Position numbers and translations under genes: made by a program | In this document: in pieces, positions 43,365-49,804 of the stretch | Position numbering within the stretch: position 1 is the stretch's first letter | Layout of the letters: every line of letters begins with the position of its first letter | The notes under the pieces: generated by a model | Databases searched by the model: none | What the model saw: the letters and a program-made list of their open reading frames with translations, nothing else | Told to the model about the DNA's origin: nothing | Assembly (NCBI RefSeq): GCF_900109085.1 | Contig: NZ_FNYW01000007.1 | Span: 1 to 49,804 of the forward strand | DNA length: 49,804 nucleotides | Source: Alkalibacterium gilvum | Lineage (GTDB): Bacteria; Bacillota; Bacilli; Lactobacillales; Carnobacteriaceae_A | Reading direction: 5' to 3'

Positions 43365-43505
43365 ATGGCACAAGGATTAACATATCAACCAAAAAAACGT
43401 AAACGTCAAAGAGTACACGGATTCAGAAAACGTATGAGTACTAAAAATGGACGTAGAGTATTAAAAAACAGACGTCGTAAAGGAAGAAAAAGAATTTCTG
43501 CTTAA
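43365..43505 (+). CDS. rpmH: 50S ribosomal protein L34
   Basis: 46 aa, very basic: [20 protein letters not shown], then [20 protein letters not shown] and RKRISA. This is the L34 family sequence with the short N-terminal extension seen in some lactic acid bacteria. Start: ATG with SD GGAGG 9 nt upstream. It is the first rightward gene from oriC, followed by a terminator-like hairpin and rnpA. Confidence 0.97.
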   Translation: MAQGLTYQPKKRKRQRVHGFRKRMSTKNGRRVLKNRRRKGRKRISA

Positions 43506-43512
43506 TGACGCT

Positions 43513-43568
43513 AGGCGACGGAAGCTTCTTGCTGGAATATCGGGTGAGAGCGCGTTGCCTTTTTTTTA
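43513..43568 (+). terminator. Terminator or attenuator between rpmH and rnpA
   Basis: AGGCGACG (43513-43520) pairs with CGTTGCCT (43553-43560, one G-T pair), followed by T8. It probably sets the high rpmH to low rnpA expression ratio by partial termination. Confidence 0.75.
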
Positions 43569-43614
43569 TGTAAAAAAAGAAATTACTTAGTTAATAGAAA
43601 GAGATGGGACATTA

Positions 43615-43965
43615 ATGAAAAAAGCTTATCGTGTAAAAACTGAAGCAGACTTTCAAAAAGTCTTTCATCAAGGACAGTCAATGGCTAACCGCCAATTTGT
43701 GGTTTATAGCCTGAATAAAGAAAAGCAAGCTCACTTTCGCGTTGGAATATCGGTTGGAAAAAAATTAGGAAATGCGGTTGAAAGAAATTCAATCAAAAGA
43801 AAAATAAGACATTGCCTGATAGAATTCGATCAAAAGGATTTAATTAAAGCTGAACTAGATTTTATTATTATTGCTAGAGCGCCGGTTAGTAGAATGGATT
43901 ATCATGAAATAAAAAAGAGTCTTTTGCATGTATTGAAGCGAGCTCATATACAGAAAGAAAATTAA
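43615..43965 (+). CDS. rnpA: Ribonuclease P protein component
   Basis: 116 aa basic protein: KKAYRVKTEADFQKVFHQG start, GISVGKKLGNAVERNSIKRKIRH (the RNR-type RNA-binding motif, with Ser in place of the second Arg) and DFIIIARAPV. It is the protein cofactor of the 5' tRNA-processing ribozyme. Start: ATG with the weak SD GGGA. It lies in the universal rpmH-rnpA-yidC-jag order. Confidence 0.96.
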   Translation: MKKAYRVKTEADFQKVFHQGQSMANRQFVVYSLNKEKQAHFRVGISVGKKLGNAVERNSIKRKIRHCLIEFDQKDLIKAELDFIIIARAPVSRMDYHEIKKSLLHVLKRAHIQKEN

Positions 43966-44019
43966 ATTAGAAATTTTAAAAATAAAATTTAAAGATGTTT
44001 GAGAAAAGAGGAGAAGTAC

Positions 44020-44865
44020 GTGAATTTTTTGAAGAAACGTAAGCGATTGCTTTTAGCGCTATCGATGCTAGGGTTAGTTGTTTTTTTATCAGCGTGTGGA
44101 ACAGATGCAGTAACATCAGAAAGTACAGGTATTTGGGAAGGGGTAATTATTTATAATTTTGCCCGAGCTATTATCTGGGTTTCAAATTTATTTGGTGGAA
44201 ATTATGGTATAGGGATTATCGTTGTTACAATTATTATTCGAGCATTACTTATTCCATTTACACATTTTCAACAAAAAAATATGCAACAAATGAATGAAAT
44301 CAATCCTCAAATTCAAGAATTGAGAGATAAATACTCAGCAAAAGATCCTGAAACACAAGAAAAATTAAGGGAAGAACAACAGCGTCTTTATAGTAATGCT
44401 GGTGTCAATCCATATATGGGTTGCCTACCAATGCTGATACAAATGCCTGTTTTTATCTCTCTCTATCAAGCTGTTAACCGTACGCCTATTCTAGCAACAG
44501 GTGATTTTTTATGGGTGAACCTGGGAGAGCCCGATCCATATTTCCTTCTACCTATTCTTGCGGGGATATTTACACTAGGCAACTCTGTTTTAATGAGTAT
44601 GGGAAGAGCACAAGCGGGCAATAAGATAATAACTTATGTCATGCCTTTGTTCATTGTATTTATTACTTTGCGCTTATCGAGTGCTCTGGCTCTGTATTTC
44701 ACCGCTTCAAACGGATTTGCTGTTGTACAGACATTACTCTTCCAAAATCCATTTAAAATGAGAAGAGAACGCCAGGAAAAAGAAGAAAAAGAACGGGAAG
44801 AAGAGCGTCAGCGTAGACGCGCATTGAAAAAAGCACAAAAGCAAAGAAGAAATGTGAAGAAATAA
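44020..44865 (+). CDS. yidC: Membrane protein insertase YidC (Oxa1/SpoIIIJ)
   Basis: 281 aa: lipoprotein signal peptide (LLLALSMLGLVVFLSAC, lipobox LSAC), then five membrane helices of the YidC/Oxa1 core (YGIGIIVVTIIIRALLIPFTHFQQKNM, NPYMGCLPMLIQMPVFISLYQAV) and a very basic C-terminal tail that contacts ribosomes. It inserts membrane proteins alone or with Sec. Start: GTG at 44020 with GAGGAG 6 nt upstream; the TTG seven codons earlier lacks an SD. Confidence 0.95.
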   Translation: MNFLKKRKRLLLALSMLGLVVFLSACGTDAVTSESTGIWEGVIIYNFARAIIWVSNLFGGNYGIGIIVVTIIIRALLIPFTHFQQKNMQQMNEINPQIQELRDKYSAKDPETQEKLREEQQRLYSNAGVNPYMGCLPMLIQMPVFISLYQAVNRTPILATGDFLWVNLGEPDPYFLLPILAGIFTLGNSVLMSMGRAQAGNKIITYVMPLFIVFITLRLSSALALYFTASNGFAVVQTLLFQNPFKMRRERQEKEEKEREEERQRRRALKKAQKQRRNVKK

Positions 44866-44937
44866 AATTCATCTGACTTATGCTTATTTATTTGGTAAAA
44901 TATAGATGAGTAAAATTTGGAATGGAGGATAGAATTC

Positions 44938-45843
44938 ATGAATGATAAATATACTGCACAAGCTTCTACAACGGAAGCAGCTATTGAAAAAGGACTAAAA
45001 GCTTTAGGTATAAATAAAGCAGATGCAACAATAGAAGTCGTACAAGAGGGGAAGAAGGGCTTCATAGGAATTGGACAAAAAGATGCGATTGTTGTGGTAA
45101 AAAAGACTAATACTAAAGAAGCTGTTGAGGAATTATTATCTAAAGAAGTGATGCTGGGTGAAGAAGAAACATCAACTATAAAACCTTCCGAAAAACGAGA
45201 AGAGAAAAAGACACTAAAAAAAGATGATGCAGCGTTAAATAAAAAAGATACTACAGAGTCTATTGATGAAACAAAAGAAATCAATAAAGCTTCGAGCATG
45301 AATGAAACCGAAAAGAATGAAACTAAAAAGGTAGAAGTAACAAAAAAGGAAGATCAATTTAATGAGCAGGATGAAGCGGCTGTTAAAAAAGTTTCAAAAT
45401 ATCTGAAAACTGTCGCTACGAAGATGGGAGTCGATGATGTTTCTGTCAACGTAAAGCGCGATTACAATCGAGTGAAATTCTCGATTGAGACAAAAGATGC
45501 TGGCTTAATTATTGGTCGTCATGGAAAAGTTTTGAATAGTTTACAGACCTTAGCACAGATTCAGATGCATCAGGAAGCAGATAATAAACTGTACGCTAAA
45601 GTGGATGCTGAGAATTATCGTGATCGTCGTAAAAAGACAGTTGAGCAATTGGCGACGCGTACGGCTGAGAAAGTAAAGAGAACAAAGCGACCTGTTATTT
45701 TAGAACCGATGCCTGCACACGAACGTAAGCAAATTCATCGTTATTTAAATAGATTTGGTGGAGTACAAACACATTCAGAAGGTAAAGACCCTCACCGTTA
45801 TTTAGTAGTCGAACCTTTAAAAGAAGAGGAATTTACGCTTTAA
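44938..45843 (+). CDS. jag: RNA-binding protein Jag/KhpB (SpoIIIJ-associated)
   Basis: 301 aa: Jag-N domain (about 1-50, KYTAQASTTEAAIEKGLKAL), a long Lys/Glu-rich linker, KH domain (about 165-230, LIIGRHGKVLNSLQTLAQ) and R3H domain at the end (PAHERKQIHRYL...GKDPHRYLVVEP). KhpB acts with KhpA in post-transcriptional and cell-elongation control. Start: ATG 44938 with GGAGG 9 nt upstream; the TTG seven codons earlier is rejected. It is the last conserved gene before the mobile region. Confidence 0.95.
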   Translation: MNDKYTAQASTTEAAIEKGLKALGINKADATIEVVQEGKKGFIGIGQKDAIVVVKKTNTKEAVEELLSKEVMLGEEETSTIKPSEKREEKKTLKKDDAALNKKDTTESIDETKEINKASSMNETEKNETKKVEVTKKEDQFNEQDEAAVKKVSKYLKTVATKMGVDDVSVNVKRDYNRVKFSIETKDAGLIIGRHGKVLNSLQTLAQIQMHQEADNKLYAKVDAENYRDRRKKTVEQLATRTAEKVKRTKRPVILEPMPAHERKQIHRYLNRFGGVQTHSEGKDPHRYLVVEPLKEEEFTL

Positions 45844-45861
45844 AAATTAAATAAATTATTT

Positions 45862-45899
45862 AAGAGCTCTTTAGGCCCATGTCTAAAGAGCTCTTTTTG
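45862..45899 (+). terminator. Terminator of jag, fused to the following ORF
   Basis: A 13-bp perfect stem (45862-45874 with 45883-45895) and T5 run (45894-45898). The loop contains the ATG (45879) that opens the next frame, so that frame's first codons are terminator sequence. Confidence 0.92.
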
Positions 45900-46601
45900 T
45901 TGCTGGCCGTTAGTTTAGCTTACCCAAGTCATCTAACAAACGGTCACGTTTTTTCCTTAACGGTTCAAGCAGAGGAAAACGAAGAGAATATAGACAATGA
46001 ACAGCTGGAAGAAGAACAGAAAAACGATAATCAAGCACAGAATGAGGAAGAAAAGGCTCTGGAAACCGTCGACGAGACTAATGAGAGTCCAACGCTTTAT
46101 TCCGATGAAACGGGACAACTCCAAGTCCAAACCACTGGCGCTGACTTACAGGCAGATATTTATCTGGTGATTCAAGATGAAGACGGAACAGAACGCACGA
46201 TTTACATTTTGCCTTACAGCGACAGCAAGAATGATAAACGAGTTACTGCAGGGACTTACACGATTAAAGAGATTTATTTACTGGACAAGGATTATGACGA
46301 GACATACGATTTTAAGCATAACGATAAACTGCTTGTTTTTCCTGATGAAAAAGTCTTTTTTGATATTGAAGTGATTGAAGTCAAAGAAAGCAAGCCGAAT
46401 GCGTTACTAAAAGAAGAGAGCGACACCGTCGATCCAGAAGCGACTGACGTAACAAACGAGGAAGAGTAAAATACAGGCAGCGAACAGATTGAACCAGAGG
46501 AATCCGGACTCAGTTTGTCATCAATGGTTGGTATTGGTGCCGTAATTATTGGAGCGATTGGATACACGGCTCTTAAGTATTTTGGGTTTTTAGCTAAATA
46601 A
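45879..46601 (+). pseudogene. Secreted acidic protein with C-terminal membrane anchor, from a conjugative-type element; truncated and interrupted
   Basis: A hydrophobic N-terminus (LFLLLAVSLAYPS) and probable cleavage after VQA precede an acidic Glu/Asn-rich region and a beta-like domain (TGADLQADIYLVIQDEDGTE). TAA at 46467-46469 stops the frame, yet the same frame continues 43 codons (NTGSEQIEPEESGLSLSSMV, then an IGAVIIGAIGYTALKYFGF membrane helix) to TAA at 46599-46601. The stop looks like a nonsense mutation cutting off the anchor. The first codons come from the jag terminator and there is no SD, so the real 5' end is lost. The layout recalls CD1107-like mobile-element proteins; the assignment is uncertain. 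Confidence 0.7.
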
Positions 46602-46625
46602 TAACGAACAGAAAGAGGGACTCTA

Positions 46626-46970
46626 ATGGAAAATTTAATCAGTGAAAACATGAAAGCAAAAGCAATGACTAAACGCGAAACACGGATAGATAAATTGAAA
46701 CAAGACATTAAAAAAATGAACGCTCAACTCGCTGAACAAGAAGAACTTTTAAAAGAGGAACAACGACGCGTAATTGAGCGTAGCCTGATGAATTTAAATA
46801 GAACTTTATCTGTAGATGACAGTCAGCTGACGTTCGATGAAATCATTCAATTTATTGACTTTGTCAAAAACGACAAAGATTTATCTCTTGAAGAAACTAA
46901 AGCCATGATCGATAAGATGAAACCCAAAAACGACAATCAAGCCGAACTGTCTCACCCAGCCTATCACTAG
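46626..46970 (+). CDS. Hypothetical coiled-coil protein of the mobile region
   Basis: 114 aa, not recognised. Residues ~10-55 are a strongly charged heptad-type helix (KRETRIDKLKQDIKKMNAQL, then AEQEELLKEEQRRVIER), suggesting a coiled coil; the C-terminal half is acidic and helical. No signal peptide. Start: ATG with SD AGAGGGA. Small coiled-coil ORFs in this position are common in conjugative-element operons. The gene is intact and sits 24 nt after the interrupted secreted-protein gene. Confidence 0.65.
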   Translation: MENLISENMKAKAMTKRETRIDKLKQDIKKMNAQLAEQEELLKEEQRRVIERSLMNLNRTLSVDDSQLTFDEIIQFIDFVKNDKDLSLEETKAMIDKMKPKNDNQAELSHPAYH

Positions 46971-46985
46971 AAAGAGGTTAAAACC

Positions 46986-47246
46986 ATGATCATTCCTTGC
47001 CAATTACAGCGTATCGAACACGGACGTACCACGCTTTATGACTATAAAAATAAGGAAACGTTTGTTATTAATCTGACGAAACAAGATCAAAACTTTTATA
47101 CGGAGATGTTAGACGAAGCGACGGATGGCGACTTGCCCGAGTATTTACAGACCGAGAATCCTTTGAATCCCTTTGTCTTTTACGATACAGCATCAAACCA
47201 GCTAGTCAGTATGCCCGATGACGATCGATTACCGTTATTTTATTAG
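46986..47246 (+). CDS. Hypothetical 86-aa protein of the mobile region
   Basis: Not recognised. 86 aa, acidic, predicted soluble, beginning MIIPCQLQRIEHGRTTLYDY and ending MPDDDRLPLFY. Start: ATG with SD AGAGG. Spaced 15 nt from the coiled-coil gene and 16 nt from the ArdC-like gene, so it belongs to the same operon; its role is unknown. Confidence 0.6.
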   Translation: MIIPCQLQRIEHGRTTLYDYKNKETFVINLTKQDQNFYTEMLDEATDGDLPEYLQTENPLNPFVFYDTASNQLVSMPDDDRLPLFY

Positions 47247-47262
47247 AAAGGGGGGGACTTGA

Positions 47263-48695
47263 ATGTCTAAACACACAACAATGATTGATACGTTGACGAA
47301 AAAAATGAATGAGCGCCTCAAAGACTACCGAACGAATCCAAAAGACGAATTGGAGCTGTTAAACTACATTCGGACGTTTTATAAGTATTCTTTGAAGAAT
47401 GCTTTATTGATTGAATCGCAATACGAGGGAGCCATAGGAGTTGCTTCATACAAAGAGCATAAAGAAAAAGGCTATCACGTTCAAAAAGGACAGACAGCCA
47501 TTCGTGTATTAGCCCCAAAGCTGCAGGACATGTTTATTGATGAAAAAAGGTAAAAAAACCACTTAAATATGCCACGCAAGTGCAAAAACAAAAGATACAG
47601 GCTAAACAATTAACCGTGATAAAAAAGGACTTGAGAGGCTATGTGCCTGTTCCGGTCTTTGATATTACACAAACGGATTGCCCAGAGCAGGATTACCCCA
47701 ATTTATATCCCAATCGTCCGCAAAACTTTACGTTTGAAGGAACTGACCAGGAGTTTAGCCACTTCTACCAAGCGGTTAGAGATTACGCTGACGCGCAACA
47801 AATCCCGGTTTCTTATGGCGTGATGAGTGACAGTGTGCGTAAAGGGTACTATGCCCCTCTAAAAAATAAAATCGTCTTAAGAGAGGGTTTAACCAAGCAG
47901 GAGCAAGCGAAAGTGTTGTTGCATGAGTTAGCACATGCAAAAATGCACACGGTTGATAAAATGAAAGACAAAGAGAGTGCTTTACGTTCGAGCAGTATCA
48001 TTGAATATCAGGCCGAAATGACGGCCTATTTGATTAGTTCGTCATTCAACTTAGACACCGAAGATTATTCGACGCGTTATTTAAAAAGTTGGACGTCTAA
48101 AGAAGCGATCGAACCAGACGTTTATGTACAAAGCCTGGAAGAGGTGAAAGCCACAACGAAAGATATGATCGAGCAAATTGTAGATCGCTACAATGAGCGA
48201 CAGTTGGAACAAGAGAATGCCGTTACCTTAACAGATCCTCACGCGTTTAAACACTACATTGATACGTTATACAAACATTATGACCAGGCAGAAATAGTGG
48301 TCTTTTTGAATGAACAGATGGCAGTTATTGACAGTACTCTTATTTTTCCAAATTCAGAACAGGGAGGAAAACTACCCCTTATTGTAGATAAAGCCGAGAC
48401 GTTAGCTAGTCACCATATTGTTTACTTAAATAAAGAGACAAAACTAACAGACGGCCAGGTCTTAGAGGCTTTTACTAAGGCTCCCATGATTCAGAAACAG
48501 TTGAGTGAGAAAAATGTAAGCTTAGCCGATTATTTCGTTGCGACAAAAGATAGTTTGCATTCGTACCAAATGAAACAGGTTAACGATCAAAGTAAAACAG
48601 AAAAGTCTAGTTTCAAGAAACTGTTAGATCAACCGCAACAAAAAAGAAGGGAGTCTCAAAATAAAAGCCACGTTATAAAACAATTATATAGATAA
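47263..48695 (+). pseudogene. ArdC-like antirestriction/metallopeptidase protein (LtrC-like), frameshifted
   Basis: The first part (47263-47553) has an ArdC N-terminal-type ssDNA-binding domain (LLNYIRTFYKYSLKNALLIE, VASYKEHKEKGYHVQKGQTAIRVL) and ends at TAA 47551-47553. From about 47544 the -1 frame continues without a break (KKPLKYATQV...) to 48695, with a zinc-peptidase motif HELAHAKMH near 47922-47948. One A missing from the A6 run at 47543-47548 explains the break. Such proteins are thought to protect incoming plasmid or conjugative DNA from restriction. Programmed -1 slippage is less likely because the site reads A-AAA-AGG. SD GAAAGGGGGG precedes the ATG. Confidence 0.78.
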
Positions 48696-48902
48696 ATATG
48701 CATAATGTTTCAACCTTTTACGTAATGAAATAGTTATATTAATAACCTGAATAATACGTAAAATTAACAAAATCTACTAAGAATTGCTTAATAATAGACT
48801 AAATTTAAGATCGCATTCCCATCTGTTAAGTGAGGCAAAAAAACCCCCATTCTGCTATGGTAAAGGTGACTAAACCAACCATAAGAAAGAGGAGTTCTTC
48901 TC
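48696..48902. other. Gap between the ArdC-like pseudogene and the IS1380 remnant
   Basis: 207 bp, AT-rich to about 48810, then a G/C-containing stretch with an A7-C5 run (48838-48849) that is probably the IS left-end non-coding region. A terminal inverted repeat could not be identified because the other end is outside the window. No gene seen. Confidence 0.4.
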
Positions 48903-49804
48903 ATGGATAGTTTACAGAAAAACAAGTTAAATTCAATCCAAATAGTGCTAGGCAGTAAGCAATTAGCCTCACAGTCAGTCGTCAATCTCAAGATTCCTCG
49001 ATCGTTTTACTGAAGAGAATATGAAACAATTTCAATCATTGAATCTAGTATTAATTGACAAAGCACGGCTGATTCGCAATGACACCGAGTTAATCATCGA
49101 TATCGATTCGACTCATTCAGATACCTATGGTCGTCAAGAACAAACAGATTATAATGCCCATTATCAAACTTATGGGTATCACCCTCTCATTGCTTTTGAT
49201 GGACTAACTGGGGATTTCTTAAAAGCTGAACTACGTTCAGGTAACCAATACACATCCAAAGGAGTAAAGAAGTTTATAGACCCACTGTTTGATCACTACT
49301 CTAAGGCTTTGCCTCATACCGATATTTTAGTTAGAGGGGACAGCGGATTCGCCACACCAGAGGTATATGAGTCCTGTGAAGCCAATCATAGTCACTATGT
49401 GATTCGATTAAATCGATTAAAGAACAATAGACGCTTAGGTCTGCTGGCTGAACAATCCATCTTGTATGGATATAATCAAAATTGGGAAGAGCGAGAAGTC
49501 CAGCATTTTTCACTGTCTTACCAAGCTCAATCATGGTCGAAACCTCGTCGTATCTGCATTCGCTCCGTTCGCAAAGGAGGAGAGCTGCTCTTCAACCATA
49601 CGTTTATTGTGACTAATCTATCAGAAAATGTTTCACCTAAAACCCTCTTCTCTCTATACAGTAAACGAGAGACAATGGAAAACTATATAAAAGAAGCTAA
49701 AGCAGGCTTTTATTTTGACAAAACCGACAGTCCACGCTTCTTAGAAAATCAAGTCAGAATGATGATTAGTGTCCTAGCTTATAATCTTGTTAATTTTCTA
49801 AAGA
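48903..49804 (+). pseudogene. IS1380-family transposase remnant (internal deletion and frameshift; runs off the right edge)
   Basis: From ATG 48903 (SD AGAGGAG) the frame gives MDSLQKNKLNSIQIVLGSKQ, joining the usual N-terminus directly to the GKxxLASQ region, so about 70-80 residues of the N-terminal domain appear deleted. It then hits TGA, while the family sequence continues in the +1 frame from about 48985 (ISRFLDRFTEENMKQF). DDE features remain: DIDSTH, VRGDSGFATPE and RETMENYIKEAK. The C-terminus (AYNLVNFLK) continues past 49804. Two lesions make it inactive on its own. Confidence 0.85.

Noticed and set aside
43081-43392. 103-aa minus-strand ORF upstream of rpmH
   Set aside because: It overlaps the oriC boxes, the rpmH promoter and the rpmH start; composition is not coding-like.
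47542-47556. Programmed -1 frameshift site in the ArdC-like gene
   Set aside because: The in-frame heptamer is A-AAA-AGG, not a standard slippery A-AAA-AAG, and neighbouring genes are also damaged; kept only as an alternative.
49331-49534. Antisense ORF within the IS1380 transposase
   Set aside because: The opposite strand carries clear transposase motifs (VRGDSGFATPE), so this is a shadow frame.

Overview
The window is about 50 kb around the chromosomal replication origin of a low-GC Gram-positive bacterium of the order Lactobacillales. Its gene content and protein sequences (FabV-type enoyl reductase, WalRKHIJ, paired Trk and Ktr potassium systems, no sporulation genes) fit the Carnobacteriaceae best, for example relatives of Alkalibacterium, Marinilactibacillus or Carnobacterium. 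The genus is an inference from memory, not a search result. No rRNA, tRNA or CRISPR array was seen.

Layout. 1-250: tail of an IS110-family transposase and a highly structured non-coding flank. 0.5-11.2 kb: a mixed accessory block with fabV (FabT-like box in its promoter), a small MGMT-family alkyltransferase, a DegV protein, a DbpA-type RNA helicase, a divergent SsuA/NMT1-type ABC importer with a polysaccharide deacetylase, a glyoxalase and a DrrAB-type ABC exporter. 11.2-20.4 kb: rlmH, an OhrR-like regulator, a 500-bp gene-free stretch packed with DnaA boxes, htrA (predicted lipoprotein), the walJ-walI-walH-walK-walR operon read leftwards, and a glucose-type PTS EIIA. 20.7-23.2 kb: DUF948 and YtxH envelope proteins and a cytoplasmic alpha-amylase. 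23.3-28.4 kb: two complete K+ uptake systems back to back (trkA-trkH leftwards, ktrB-ktrA rightwards).

28.5-43.2 kb is the replication core, all read leftwards: dnaA-dnaN, yaaA-recF-gyrB-gyrA, rpsF-ssb-rpsR, gdpP-rplI-dnaB. Two perfect parS sites and one degenerate one lie between 29.9 and 33.5 kb. oriC is bipartite and flanks dnaA: a DnaA-box array upstream (42.88-43.17 kb), and DnaA boxes plus a DnaA-trio and AT-rich unwinding element between dnaA and dnaN (41.33-41.48 kb). Rightwards from the origin run rpmH, rnpA, yidC and jag.

Immediately after jag, where mnmE would usually follow, the chromosome breaks into a decayed mobile region (45.9 kb to the end). The jag terminator is joined directly to a truncated secreted-protein gene with a nonsense mutation. 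Two small intact ORFs follow, then an ArdC-like/metallopeptidase gene broken by a frameshift, then an internally deleted and frameshifted IS1380-family transposase.

The genes centre on replication initiation and segregation, cell-wall homeostasis (WalRK) and K+/c-di-AMP physiology (GdpP, Ktr, Trk). The most notable non-coding signals are the second DnaA-box cluster at 12.25-12.60 kb with a perfect 17-bp inverted repeat built from two DnaA boxes, the pseudoknot-capable IS110 flank, and the orphan structured interval at 1.76-2.01 kb. Many start sites were moved from the longest ORF to a codon with a well-placed Shine-Dalgarno (SD) sequence; the reason is given in each entry.
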